From assembly GCF_900157365.1 (NCBI RefSeq), contig NZ_FUEZ01000004.1:3936966-4000965 (forward strand): 64,000 nt of DNA. Direction: 5' to 3'. This DNA comes from Mycobacterium numidiamassiliense. GTDB lineage: Bacteria > Actinomycetota > Actinomycetes > Mycobacteriales > Mycobacteriaceae. Under the pieces are notes generated by a model. The model did no database searches. It saw only the letters and a program-made list of their open reading frames with translations, and had not been told where the DNA came from. A program made the position numbers and the translations under genes. Of the stretch, positions 8,116 to 16,575 are shown in pieces (the stretch's first letter is position 1; each line of letters opens with the position of its first letter).

Positions 8116-9566
8116 CCGACCGCGCCCTCCATCTGCAATTCGATCAGCCGGTTGAGCTCCAGCGCGTACTCCATCGGCAGTTCCTTGGCGATCGGCTCGA
8201 CAAAGCCGCGCACGACCATCGCCATTGCCTCGTCCTCGGTCAGCCCGCGGCTCATCAGGTAGAAGAGCTGGTTCTCGCTGACCTTCGACACGGTGGCCTC
8301 ATGACCCATCGTGACGTCGTCCTCGCGGATGTCGACATAGGGGTAGGTGTCGCTGCGGCTGATCGAATCGACCAGCAGCGCATCGCATTTCACGCTGGAG
8401 CGGGATCCGTGCGCGCCCTTGTTCACCTGCACCAGGCCGCGGTAGGAGGTGCGGCCACCACCGCGGGCCACCGACTTGGACACGATGTTGCTCGACGTGT
8501 TGGGGGCCAGATGCAGCATCTTGGCGCCGGTGTCCTGGTGCTGGTCTACGCCGGCGAAGGCCACCGACAAGACCTCACCCTTGGCGTGCTCGCCGGTCAT
8601 CCAGACCGCCGGGTACTTCATGGTCACCTTCGACCCGATGTTGCCGTCGACCCATTCCATGGTGGCACCGGTTTCCGCCCGAGCCCGCTTGGTGACCAGG
8701 TTGTAGACGTTGTTCGACCAGTTCTGGATGGTCGTATAGCGAACGCGCGCATGCGGTTTCACGATGATCTCGACGACCGCGGAGTGCAGCGAGTCCGACT
8801 TGTAGATCGGCGCGGTACAGCCCTCGACGTAGTGCACGTAGGAACCCTCGTCGGCGATGATCAGCGTCCGCTCGAACTGGCCCATGTTCTCGGTGTTGAT
8901 CCGGAAGTAGGCCTGCAGCGGGATGTCGACGTGCACACCGGGCGGGATGTAGATGAACGAACCACCGCTCCACACCGCGGTGTTCAGCGCGGAGAACTTG
9001 TTGTCCCCGGCCGGGATCACGGTGCCGAAGTACTCCTGGAAGATCTCGGGGTGCTCGCGCAGCGCCGTGTCGGTGTCCAGGAAGATGACGCCCAGCTTCT
9101 CCAGATCCTCACGGATGGAGTGGTAGACGACTTCGGACTCGTACTGCGCGGCGACACCGGAGACCAGCCGCTGCTTCTCGGCCTCCGGGATGCCCAGCTT
9201 GTCGTAGGTGTTCTTGATGTCCGCGGGCAGATCGTCCCAGGTCGCGGCCTGCTTCTCGCTGGAGCGCACGAAGTACTTGATGTTGTCGAAGTGGATGCCC
9301 TCGAGGTTGGAGCCCCAGTTCGGCATCGGCTTGCGGTCGAAGATGCGCAGCGCCTTCAGCCGGGTCGCCAGCATCCACTCGGGCTCGCTCTTCTTCGCGG
9401 AGATGTCGCGAACCACCGCCTCGGACAACCCGCGCTGTGCGCTGGCGCCGGCGACGTCAGAGTCCGCCCAGCCGTAGCCGTACCTGCCCAGCGATTCGAT
9501 CGCCTGCTCCTGCGTCAGCGGCGCAGCAGGCACAGAACCCTTGGTGACCTCTGGTGTGAGTGTCAT
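8112..9566 (-). CDS. sufB: SufB, Fe-S cluster scaffold, without intein
   Basis: Protein of 484 aa, the site where nascent clusters assemble. ATG at 9564-9566 is chosen because AGGAG lies 8 bases upstream; a longer frame has poor protein character. Visible landmarks are GRYGYGWADSD, YIPPGVHVDIPLQAYFRIN, HYVEGCTAPIYKSDSLHSAVVE, the core cysteine in GSRSSVKCDALL, and the tail FYLMSRGLTEDEAMAMVVRGF. The H37Rv SufB precursor is about 846 aa because of an intein placed before the cysteine of the CTAPIY motif; here that motif is continuous. The gene follows sufR by 58 bases. Confidence 0.96.
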   Translation of the reverse strand: MTLTPEVTKGSVPAAPLTQEQAIESLGRYGYGWADSDVAGASAQRGLSEAVVRDISAKKSEPEWMLATRLKALRIFDRKPMPNWGSNLEGIHFDNIKYFVRSSEKQAATWDDLPADIKNTYDKLGIPEAEKQRLVSGVAAQYESEVVYHSIREDLEKLGVIFLDTDTALREHPEIFQEYFGTVIPAGDNKFSALNTAVWSGGSFIYIPPGVHVDIPLQAYFRINTENMGQFERTLIIADEGSYVHYVEGCTAPIYKSDSLHSAVVEIIVKPHARVRYTTIQNWSNNVYNLVTKRARAETGATMEWVDGNIGSKVTMKYPAVWMTGEHAKGEVLSVAFAGVDQHQDTGAKMLHLAPNTSSNIVSKSVARGGGRTSYRGLVQVNKGAHGSRSSVKCDALLVDSISRSDTYPYVDIREDDVTMGHEATVSKVSENQLFYLMSRGLTEDEAMAMVVRGFVEPIAKELPMEYALELNRLIELQMEGAVG

Positions 9567-9624
9567 ACGGACGCTCCTTTGGTGCTCGTAATGTGCGGGC
9601 GCAGGCTGGGCGCCACGGGCGGTG

Positions 9625-10344
9625 CTAGGTCGTGCTCGGTGCCTGGCTCGCTGCCTGAGTGAGCGGCACATGGGTGGTACAGGCGCAATCGCCGTTGACG
9701 ATGGTCGCAAGCCGCTGCACGTGGGTTCCGAGGACCTCGGCCATGGCTTGCTGTTCGGCCTCGCACAGCTCCGGGAATTCCTCGGCGACGTGCGACACCG
9801 GGCAGTGGTGCTGGCAGATCTGCACGCCGTTCAGCGGTGGTCCGACTCGCGTCGTGGTCGCGACATAGCCGGCCTGGGTCAGCGCACCGGCGACCCGCTC
9901 GGCGGCGGCCTCGACATCGGTGTCGTCGGCACTGTCGGCCGGCTGGACACCAGCCAGGATCGTGTCGATGCGGCGCCGGGCGAACGCCTGCAACGCACCC
10001 TGGCCGCCGATTTCGCGCAGTTGGCGCATTGCCGCGGCCGCCAGGTCGTCGTAGGCGTGGTCCAGCTTGGCTCGGCCGGCGGACGTCAGCCGGTAGCGGC
10101 GGGCGGGTCGCCCGCGGCCGGCCTGCTGCCAGGCCGCGGCCGGCGCCGACTCGGCGTCGCCCGCCTCGATCAGGGCGTCAAGATGACGGCGCACCCCGGC
10201 GGCCGCCAGGCCAAGCCGGTCGCCGATCTCGCTGACGGTGATCGATCCGGACTCCAGCAACAGGCGCACGATGGCGCGCCGGGTGTGACCATCCGGCACC
10301 GCAGCGGGTACCACTGCGGTCTCGTCGCTGGTCTGGATTTTCAC
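9625..10344 (-). CDS. sufR: SufR, Fe-S-sensing repressor of the suf operon
   Basis: Transcription factor of 239 aa. An N-terminal winged helix (residues about 25-85, LLLESGSITVSEIGDRLGLAAAGVRRHLDALIEAG) is followed by an ArsR/DeoR-like linker and a C-terminal cysteine/histidine region, VQICQHHCPVSHVAEEFPELCEAE, which fits the 4Fe-4S ligands of SufR. The GTG at 10342-10344 is chosen because the text upstream is non-coding in character and carries the operator. As first gene of the operon it should repress itself and sufB-sufT when holo. Confidence 0.93.
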   Translation of the reverse strand: MKIQTSDETAVVPAAVPDGHTRRAIVRLLLESGSITVSEIGDRLGLAAAGVRRHLDALIEAGDAESAPAAAWQQAGRGRPARRYRLTSAGRAKLDHAYDDLAAAAMRQLREIGGQGALQAFARRRIDTILAGVQPADSADDTDVEAAAERVAGALTQAGYVATTTRVGPPLNGVQICQHHCPVSHVAEEFPELCEAEQQAMAEVLGTHVQRLATIVNGDCACTTHVPLTQAASQAPSTT

Positions 10345-10357
10345 AACACCAGTGTGA
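10341..10357. promoter_or_regulatory. Probable SufR operator (inverted repeat)
   Basis: An inverted repeat TCACA-N7-TGTGA, covering 17 bases, overlaps the GTG start codon of sufR. Read on the sufR strand it contains ACACT-N5-TGTGA, which is the form I recall being reported for M. tuberculosis SufR. Position at the head of the suf operon supports autoregulation. Binding itself is inferred. Confidence 0.68.
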
Positions 10358-10463
10358 CGCAATTCGAGAGATCGGTCTAGCAAGGGTGCCCTGAGTTGGG
10401 GCCCCCTACGGGGTGGTTCTGCTCACACCACCGGCACCGCCCGGCCGTCTCGTCACATCCGGC

Positions 10464-10475
10464 TACGCTGCACTG
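10464..10475 (+). promoter_or_regulatory. Extended leaderless promoter of mptB
   Basis: A TACGCT -10 element (10464-10469) sits 6 bases before the ATG of mptB, and there is no Shine-Dalgarno sequence. This spacing places transcription start at the ATG itself. Confidence 0.6.
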
Positions 10476-12188
10476 ATGGCAGCCCGCCACCACTCGCTGA
10501 GCTCCTCGATCGCCAGTTTGCACGGCGACGAGCAGGCTGTGGGCTCGCCGCTGAACGCTACCGAACTCACCGCGTTGCAGCGCACCCGCCTCTTCGGCGC
10601 CACCGGCACCGTCCTGATGGCGATCGGCGCCCTGGGCGCGGGCGCCCGGCCGGTCGTTCAGGACCCCACGTTCGGGGTCCGGTTACTCAACCTGCCGTCG
10701 CGCATTCAAACGGTGGCGCTGACGATGACCACCGTCGGGGCGGTGATGATGACGCTCGCGTGGCTGATGCTGGGCCGATTCGCGCTGGGCAAGCGGCAGA
10801 TGTCGCGCGGCGCGCTGGATCGCACCCTGGTGCTGTGGATGCTGCCGCTGCTGATCGCGCCGCCGATGTACAGCAAGGACGTCTACTCCTACCTGGCGCA
10901 GAGCCAGATCTCGCTCGAGGGCCTCGATCCCTACAAGGTGGGGCCCGCGTCGGGACTCGGTCTCGGCCACGTGTTCACCCTTTCGGTGCCCAGCGTGTGG
11001 CGGGAGACGCCGGCCCCCTACGGTCCATTGTTCTTGTGGATCGGGCGTGGCATCTCGGCCCTGACCGGGGAGAACATCGTCGCCGCCGTGCTGTGCCACC
11101 GCGTGGTGGTACTGGCCGGCGTGGTGATGATCGTGTGGGCGGTGCCGCGGCTGGCCCGGCGCTGTGGCGTCGGCGAGGTCAGCGCCCTGTGGCTGGGCGC
11201 GGCCAACCCGCTGCTGATCATGCATCTGGTCGCCGGCATCCACAACGAGGCGCTGATGCTCGGGTTGATGCTCATCGGTGCCGAATTCGCCCTGCGCGGC
11301 ATCGATTCCCCGCGACTGCGGCCCAAGTCGTGGCGCATCGGCGCGGACTGGGAACCGTTGGGCATGCTGCTGGCCGGCAACATCCTGATCACCCTGTCGT
11401 CGCAGGTGAAGTTGCCGTCGCTGCTGGCGCTGGGATTCATCACGATGGCGCTGGCCTACCGCTGCGGGGGCACCCTGCGCGCGCTGCTGCTGACCGGCGG
11501 CGCGATGGGGGTGTTGTCGCTGGCGGTGATGGCCCTGGTGGGGTGGGCGAGCGGGCTCGGGTTCGGCTGGGTCTTCACGCTGGGCACGGCGAACGTGGTC
11601 CGCAGCTGGATGTCCCCGCCGACGCTGCTGGCCCTGGCCACCGGTCAGGTGGGGATTCTGCTGGGCTTGGGCGATCACACCACGGCCATCTTGGCGCTGA
11701 CCCGCTTCATCGGCGTGCTGATCATCATGGTGCTGGTCAGTTGGCTGTTGCTGGCCACATTCCGCGGCAAGTTGCACCCGATCGGCGGCCTCGGCGTCGC
11801 GCTGGGCATCTGCGTGTTGCTGTTTCCCGTCGTGCAGCCCTGGTACCTGCTGTGGGCCTTCATTCCGTTGGCCGCCTGGGCGACTCGACCAGGATTCCGG
11901 ATCGCCGTCATCTTCGTCACCCTCGTCATCGGGATCTTCGGCCCGACGGCCAACGGCGACCGTTTCGCGCTGTTCCAGATCGTGGACGCCACCCTGGCCA
12001 GCACGGCTGTCGTGGCCTTACTCGTCGCCCTCACCTACACCCGGTTGCCTTGGCGGCCACTGCAGTTGAAGCCGCCCGAAATCCCCGAACCCGATCCCCC
12101 GCCGGTCAGGACCGAGGCCGCCGTCCCGGTGTCTCCTGTGCCCCCGCCGCCGACGGCGGCGCCCGACGCCTACGCTGACTCGACGTGA
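10476..12188 (+). CDS. mptB: Alpha-1,6-mannopyranosyltransferase MptB-like, GT-C membrane enzyme
   Basis: Polytopic membrane protein of 570 aa. GT-C enzymes of this group use polyprenyl-phosphomannose outside the membrane to build the alpha-1,6-mannan core of lipomannan. About a dozen hydrophobic segments are visible from residue 50 onward. The loop YSKDVYSYLAQSQISLEGLDPY carries the acidic residues (D-V-Y) typical of the first extracytoplasmic loop of GT-C proteins. The C-terminal 40 residues are Pro-rich and soluble. The ATG is chosen for its leaderless promoter. Corresponds to Rv1459c; the following ABC transporter overlaps it by 4 bases (GTGA). Confidence 0.86.
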   Translation: MAARHHSLSSSIASLHGDEQAVGSPLNATELTALQRTRLFGATGTVLMAIGALGAGARPVVQDPTFGVRLLNLPSRIQTVALTMTTVGAVMMTLAWLMLGRFALGKRQMSRGALDRTLVLWMLPLLIAPPMYSKDVYSYLAQSQISLEGLDPYKVGPASGLGLGHVFTLSVPSVWRETPAPYGPLFLWIGRGISALTGENIVAAVLCHRVVVLAGVVMIVWAVPRLARRCGVGEVSALWLGAANPLLIMHLVAGIHNEALMLGLMLIGAEFALRGIDSPRLRPKSWRIGADWEPLGMLLAGNILITLSSQVKLPSLLALGFITMALAYRCGGTLRALLLTGGAMGVLSLAVMALVGWASGLGFGWVFTLGTANVVRSWMSPPTLLALATGQVGILLGLGDHTTAILALTRFIGVLIIMVLVSWLLLATFRGKLHPIGGLGVALGICVLLFPVVQPWYLLWAFIPLAAWATRPGFRIAVIFVTLVIGIFGPTANGDRFALFQIVDATLASTAVVALLVALTYTRLPWRPLQLKPPEIPEPDPPPVRTEAAVPVSPVPPPPTAAPDAYADST

Positions 12189-13135
12189 GTCCGGGCGTCC
12201 AAGTCCCCCGAGCCCGCGAAACAGTGGTGCGGCTGCGCGGGGTGAGCAAGCACTACGGGTCGACGACGGCCGTCTCCGATCTCGATCTGGAAGTCCACGC
12301 GGCCGAGGTGCTGGCCCTGTTGGGCCCCAACGGCGCGGGCAAGACGACGACGGTCGAGATGTGCGAAGGCTTCGTGCGCCCGGACGCCGGCACCATCGAG
12401 GTGCTGGGACTGGATCCCGTCGCCGACAACGCCCGGCTGCGGGCCCGCATCGGGGTGATGTTGCAGGGCGGCGGCGGCTATCCCGCGGCACGCGCCGGGG
12501 AAATGCTCGACCTGGTCGCCGCTTACGCCGCCGATCCGCTGGACCCGCAATGGCTACTGGCAACGCTGGGCCTGACGGATGCCGCCCGCACCACCTATCG
12601 GCGGCTCTCCGGCGGCCAGCAGCAGCGGCTTGCGCTGGCCTGCGCGCTGGTCGGACGGCCCGAACTGGTGTTCCTCGACGAGCCCACGGCGGGCATGGAT
12701 GCGCACGCGCGACTGCTGGTTTGGGAATTGATCGACGCCCTGCGCCGCGACGGTGTGACGGTGGTGCTCACCACCCACCAACTCAAGGAGGCCGAAGAGC
12801 TCGCCGATCGGCTGGTCATCATCGACCACGGCGTGACGGTGGCCGCAGGGACCCCGGCAGAGCTCATGAGCAGGGGCGCCAAAGACCAGTTGCGGTTCAC
12901 TGCCCCACCCCGCCTCGATCTGTCCCTGCTCGTGGCGGCGCTGCCGGAGGACTATAAGTCGGCCGAGGTGACCCCGGGCGAATACCTGGTCGAAGGACCG
13001 ATCGACCCGCAGGTGCTGGCGACCGTTACGGCGTGGTGTGCGCGAATCGATGTGCTGGCAACCAACATGCGGGTGGATCAGCGCAGTCTCGAGGACGTGT
13101 TCTTGGATCTGACCGGCCGGGAAGTACGGCAATGA
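12185..13135 (+). CDS. ABC transporter ATP-binding protein (exporter type)
   Basis: ATPase of 316 aa with Walker A GPNGAGKTTTVEMCEG (about 48-63), Q-loop MLQGGGGYPAARAGEM, signature RLSGGQQQRLALACAL, Walker B LVFLDEPTAGMDAHARL and switch TTHQLKEAEEL. The unusual Q-loop text GGGGYPA and the C-terminal 90-residue extension fit drug/lipid exporter ATPases (DrrA/ABC-2 type). It works with the permease encoded next, whose ATG overlaps its stop. Substrate unknown. Corresponds to Rv1458c. Confidence 0.9.
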   Translation: MSPGVQVPRARETVVRLRGVSKHYGSTTAVSDLDLEVHAAEVLALLGPNGAGKTTTVEMCEGFVRPDAGTIEVLGLDPVADNARLRARIGVMLQGGGGYPAARAGEMLDLVAAYAADPLDPQWLLATLGLTDAARTTYRRLSGGQQQRLALACALVGRPELVFLDEPTAGMDAHARLLVWELIDALRRDGVTVVLTTHQLKEAEELADRLVIIDHGVTVAAGTPAELMSRGAKDQLRFTAPPRLDLSLLVAALPEDYKSAEVTPGEYLVEGPIDPQVLATVTAWCARIDVLATNMRVDQRSLEDVFLDLTGREVRQ

Positions 13136-13911
13136 CGAGCGGTTCGGTTTTTCCCCCCGGCACCTTCACCCCCGACCCGCGTCCCAATGCGGTGCCGAAA
13201 ATGCTTGCCGCCCAATTCGGCTTGGAGTTGAAGCTGTTGCTGCGCAACGGCGAACAACTGCTGCTCACCATGTTCATCCCGATCACGCTGCTGGTCGGAC
13301 TCACGCTGTTGCCGTTTGGTTCGTTCGGCGAGAACCGCGCCGCGACCTTTGTTCCGGTCATCATGGCGCTGGCGGTGATCTCGACGGCGTTCACCGGGCA
13401 GGCGATCGCGGTGGCGTTCGACCGGCGTTACGGTGCGCTCAAACGTCTTGGCGCCACGCCGCTTCCGGTCTGGGGGATCATCGCGGGCAAGTCGCTCGCG
13501 GTTGTTTTCACGGTATTCCTGCAGTCGATCATCTTGGGCGCCATCGGTTTCGCGCTGGGCTGGCGGCCCGCCCCGGCCGCCCTCGCACTGGGTGCAGCCG
13601 TCATCGCGCTGGGCACCGCCGGGTTCGCGGCGCTGGGCCTGCTACTCGGCGGAACGTTGCGCGCCGAGATCGTCCTCGCGCTCGCCAACCTGTTGTGGTT
13701 CGTCTTCGCCGGGCTCGGCGCGCTGACCCTCGAGACGAACATGATCCCGACAGCGGTCAAATGGGCGGCCCGGCTCACCCCGTCCGGCGCCCTCACCGAG
13801 GCGCTGTCGCAGGCGATGACGCTGTCGGTCGACTGGTTCGGTCTCGTCGTCCTGGCGGTGTGGGGCGCGGTGGCCGCGCTTGCCGCGCTGCGTTGGTTCC
13901 GCTTCACCTGA
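13132..13911 (+). CDS. ABC-2 type transporter permease
   Basis: Membrane protein of 259 aa with about six hydrophobic helices (LLLTMFIPITLLVGLTLLP; VIMALAVISTAFTGQAIAV; AGKSLAVVFTVFLQSIILG; ALGAAVIALGTAGFAALGLLLG; EIVLALANLLWFVFAGLGAL; LVVLAVWGAVAALAAL). The segment FDRRYGALKRLGATPLPVWGIIAGK is the coupling-loop motif of ABC-2 permeases. The ATG overlaps the ATPase stop by 4 bases, so the two are coupled. Corresponds to Rv1457c; it precedes ctaA as in other mycobacteria, which has led to suggestions of a link to haem or oxidase assembly, unproven. Confidence 0.9.
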   Translation: MTSGSVFPPGTFTPDPRPNAVPKMLAAQFGLELKLLLRNGEQLLLTMFIPITLLVGLTLLPFGSFGENRAATFVPVIMALAVISTAFTGQAIAVAFDRRYGALKRLGATPLPVWGIIAGKSLAVVFTVFLQSIILGAIGFALGWRPAPAALALGAAVIALGTAGFAALGLLLGGTLRAEIVLALANLLWFVFAGLGALTLETNMIPTAVKWAARLTPSGALTEALSQAMTLSVDWFGLVVLAVWGAVAALAALRWFRFT

Positions 13912-13946
13912 CGGTCCCGTACTACGGGCCGTAGTTTTCGGTGCCC

Positions 13947-13958
13947 TACGATCGGGCG
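13947..13958 (+). promoter_or_regulatory. Leaderless promoter of ctaA
   Basis: TACGAT at 13947-13952 lies 6 bases before a GTG (13959). No ribosome-binding site is seen. This decides the ctaA start over the in-frame GTG at 13941. Confidence 0.58.
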
Positions 13959-14915
13959 GTGCCCGTCGGACGAGTGCTGCTGCGGTTGGTGGACCTGCTC
14001 CCCAACCCGAGCCTGCGTGTCCAACGGGTGATTGCCGCGATCGTGATCTTCACCCAGGGCGGCATCGCCGTCACCGGCGCCATCGTGCGGGTCACCGCGT
14101 CGGGGCTGGGCTGTCCGACCTGGCCGCAATGCTTCCCCGGCAGCTTCGTGCCGGTGGCCGTAGCCGAGGTGCCGCGCGTGCACCAGGCCGTCGAGTTCGG
14201 CAACCGGTTGATCAGCATCGCGGTGGTGCTCGCGGCGGCCTTGGCCGTGCTGGCCGAGACCCGGGCCCGCCGCCGGCGTGAGGTGCTGGTGTACGCGTGG
14301 CTGATGCCGGTGTCGACACTGGTGCAGGCCGTCATCGGCGGCATCACCGTGCGCACCGGGCTGTTGTGGTGGACCGTCGCCATTCACCTGCTGGTGTCGA
14401 TGACGATGGTGTGGCTGTCGGTGCTGCTCTACGTCAAGGTCGGCGAACCCGACGACGGCGTGGTCCGTGATCGGGTGGCCCGGCCGCTGCGGGTGCTTAC
14501 CGCGCTGACGGCGGCGAACCTGGCGGTGGTGCTGGTCACCGGCACACTGGTGACCGCCGCAGGCCCGCATGCGGGAGACCGCAGCCCCAGCCGGACGGTG
14601 CCGCGGCTGAAGGTTGAGATCATCACCCTGGTGCACATGCATTCATCGCTGCTGGTTTCGTATCTGGCCCTACTGGTGGGGCTGGGCTTCGGGCTGTTCG
14701 CCGTGGGAGCTGCCCGGGCGGTCCTGCTGCGGCTGGGCGTGCTGCTCGCGCTCGTGTGCTTACAGGCGGCCGTCGGCACCACGCAGTACTTCACCGGAGT
14801 CCCCGCCGCCCTGGTCGCCGTGCACGTCGCCGGTGCGGCGGCATGCACCGCCGCGACGGCGGCGCTATGGGCGTCGATGCGAGAGCGGGCCCAGCCCCAG
14901 CCGGTGCAGGGCTGA
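13959..14915 (+). CDS. ctaA: Haem A synthase CtaA
   Basis: Integral membrane enzyme of 318 aa that oxidises the C8 methyl group of haem O to give haem A for aa3-type cytochrome c oxidase. Eight hydrophobic helices are visible. The first exofacial loop contains GLGCPTWPQCFPGSFVP with the conserved cysteine pair, and haem-ligand histidines occur in VPRVHQAVEFGNR, AIHLLVSMTM, LVHMHSSLLVSY and VAVHVAGAA. The C-terminus overlaps the convergent ATP-grasp-like gene by 51 bases. It partners with ctaB at 16675-17589. Confidence 0.93.
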   Translation: MPVGRVLLRLVDLLPNPSLRVQRVIAAIVIFTQGGIAVTGAIVRVTASGLGCPTWPQCFPGSFVPVAVAEVPRVHQAVEFGNRLISIAVVLAAALAVLAETRARRRREVLVYAWLMPVSTLVQAVIGGITVRTGLLWWTVAIHLLVSMTMVWLSVLLYVKVGEPDDGVVRDRVARPLRVLTALTAANLAVVLVTGTLVTAAGPHAGDRSPSRTVPRLKVEIITLVHMHSSLLVSYLALLVGLGFGLFAVGAARAVLLRLGVLLALVCLQAAVGTTQYFTGVPAALVAVHVAGAAACTAATAALWASMRERAQPQPVQG

Positions 14916-15539
14916 CTCGACGGCCAGGGCGAAGTCGCGCTGGGCCAGGCCGCGGACGTCGGCGTCCAACCGCCGCCACCCCAGCGACGGCGCGATGAGA
15001 TCGAGGCTGACCAGTCGGTCCCCATTCACGTCGACCCGCGCCTGCAGCAGCTCGCTCGCGGCGATCCCGACGCATTCGGCGGCCGCCGCCAAGGCGGCGT
15101 GACCGACATCCCAAATGTCGAACTCCGGCTCAGCCGAGCCGCTTTCGGTGAAGGCGTGCGATTGTCGGCCGCCGAGAAAGATCAGCGCCGTCTGCGCTGG
15201 CTCGTCAGGCTGGGTCGGCACACCGGCGTCCTCGATGTCGCCCAGGTAACGATCGTTGAGATTCCAGGCGATCGCGGCCGGCGGGTTCAGCAGGTTGGCC
15301 ACCGTTCGGGTCCATCCCAAGAACTCCTCGCGCCGCTCGGCGGGGCCTTCGGCGGCCCGCAGTATGACCAGATCCGCGCTACCGGTCGCCGAGTCATCCC
15401 AGGACAACCAGCGAGCGTGCAGACCACGGGCCCGCAGGGCGGCGACCAGCCCGGCATCCTCGCGACGGCCCCTGGGATGTTGCGGACTACCGGCAAGCAC
15501 GATGCGCGGATGGAAGACGTCTGGCCGGGCGAGCTTCAT
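14865..15539 (-). CDS. Short ATP-grasp-like protein (Rv1455 type), function unknown
   Basis: Protein of 224 aa; ATG at 15537-15539. The N-terminal half (residues 6-110) resembles the pre-ATP-grasp region of RimK/glutathione-synthetase-like proteins, with VANLLNPPAAIAWNLNDRYLGDIEDAGVPT matching the family pattern of N-P-x(6)-W-N-x2-K-x-Y-L-x2-L-x2-x-G-V-P. The C-terminal segment LQARVDVNGDRLVSLDLIAPSLGW resembles the last ATP-grasp motif (R-x-D ... L-E-x-I-E-P-S-L). The central nucleotide-binding lobe is very short or missing and the usual glutamates are D/A, so catalysis is doubtful. Its 3' end overlaps ctaA by 51 bases; its 5' end is 19 bases from qor. Confidence 0.75.
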   Translation of the reverse strand: MKLARPDVFHPRIVLAGSPQHPRGRREDAGLVAALRARGLHARWLSWDDSATGSADLVILRAAEGPAERREEFLGWTRTVANLLNPPAAIAWNLNDRYLGDIEDAGVPTQPDEPAQTALIFLGGRQSHAFTESGSAEPEFDIWDVGHAALAAAAECVGIAASELLQARVDVNGDRLVSLDLIAPSLGWRRLDADVRGLAQRDFALAVESALHRLGLGPLSHRRP

Positions 15540-15558
15540 GCCCGGGCATGATAGCCAC
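15540..15558. promoter_or_regulatory. 19-base divergent promoter region (Rv1455-like gene / qor)
   Basis: Only 19 bases separate the two start codons. On the minus strand TATCAT (15548-15553) ends 8 bases before the ATG at 15539; on the plus strand CATGAT (15547-15552) ends 6 bases before the ATG at 15559. Both transcripts would be leaderless and the two -10 elements overlap, so the promoters probably compete. Confidence 0.45.
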
Positions 15559-16533
15559 ATGCACGCAATCGAAATCAGCGAAACCGGCGGGCCGGAGGTC
15601 CTGCGCTACGTCGAAACCCCGCGGCCCACCCCTGGGGCCGGCGAGGTACTGATCAAAGCCGAGGCCATCGGTGTCAACTACATCGACACGTACTTCCGCT
15701 CGGGGCAGTACCAACGACAGTTGCCGTTCATCATCGGCCAGGAGACGTGCGGCACCGTCGTCGACATCGGCGCGGGCGTCGACGGTTTTCGCATCGGCGA
15801 ACGGGTGGTCTCCGCCGCGGTGTCCGGCGGTTATGCCGAATTCACCGCCGCGCCAGCATCATTGACCGCGAAGGTGCCAGACGGCGTGGCATCCGATGTG
15901 GCGGCTTCGGCGCTGCTGAAGGGCTTGACCGCGCACTACCTGCTGAAGTCGGTGTATCCGGTGCAGCGCGGCGACACGGTGTTGGTGCATGCCGGCGCGG
16001 GGGGTGTCGGACTGATTTTGACGCCGTGGGCTCATCTACTCGGGGCCCGGGTCATCACCACCGTCTCGACCCCGGAGAAAGACCGGCTCTCGCGACAGGC
16101 GGGCGCCGACGAGGTGCTCCCCTACCCGGAGGACGCCGCGGAATTCGGCAAGCAGATTCGGGCGCTCACCGACGGCGCGGGCGTGGCCGCGGTGTACGAC
16201 GGCGTCGGGGCCACCACCTTCGACGCGAGTCTGGCCAGCCTGGCCGTCCGCGGAACGCTGGCGCTGTTCGGCGCCGCCAGCGGACCAGTTCCGCCCGTCG
16301 ACCCGCAGCGCCTCAATGCCGCCGGTTCGGTGTTTCTGACCCGGCCGTCGCTGGCGCACTTCATCCGCTCCGGCGAGGAATTCAGTTGGCGTGCAAGCGA
16401 ACTGTTCGAGGCGATCGCCGGAGGCGCGATCAACGTGGAGGTCGGCGGACGCTATCCACTGGCCGAGGCGGCCCGCGCCCACGAGGACCTGCAGGGCCGC
16501 AAGACGACCGGCTCCCTAGTGCTGATCCCTTAG
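15559..16533 (+). CDS. qor: NADPH:quinone oxidoreductase (zeta-crystallin family)
   Basis: Medium-chain dehydrogenase/reductase of 324 aa, zinc-free quinone reductase branch. Features are GVNYIDTYFRSGQY, GQETCGTVVDIGAGVDGFRIGERV, and the Rossmann nucleotide-binding motif LVHAGAGGVGLILTPWAHLLGARVITT (glycine pattern AGAGGVG). YDGVGATTFDASLA and ALFGAASGPVPPVDP follow in the typical order. It would transfer a hydride from NADPH to quinones in the cytoplasm. Corresponds to Rv1454c. It is convergent with ctaB across a 141-base gap that holds a large inverted repeat. Confidence 0.92.
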   Translation: MHAIEISETGGPEVLRYVETPRPTPGAGEVLIKAEAIGVNYIDTYFRSGQYQRQLPFIIGQETCGTVVDIGAGVDGFRIGERVVSAAVSGGYAEFTAAPASLTAKVPDGVASDVAASALLKGLTAHYLLKSVYPVQRGDTVLVHAGAGGVGLILTPWAHLLGARVITTVSTPEKDRLSRQAGADEVLPYPEDAAEFGKQIRALTDGAGVAAVYDGVGATTFDASLASLAVRGTLALFGAASGPVPPVDPQRLNAAGSVFLTRPSLAHFIRSGEEFSWRASELFEAIAGGAINVEVGGRYPLAEAARAHEDLQGRKTTGSLVLIP

Positions 16534-16575
16534 GTCACATTCGCCACACTGGCCTCAGCGGAGAAGGATTCGCCT

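Noticed and set aside
8091..9662. Plus-strand open frame of about 520 codons
   Set aside because: Mirror of sufB with no motifs or ribosome-binding site.
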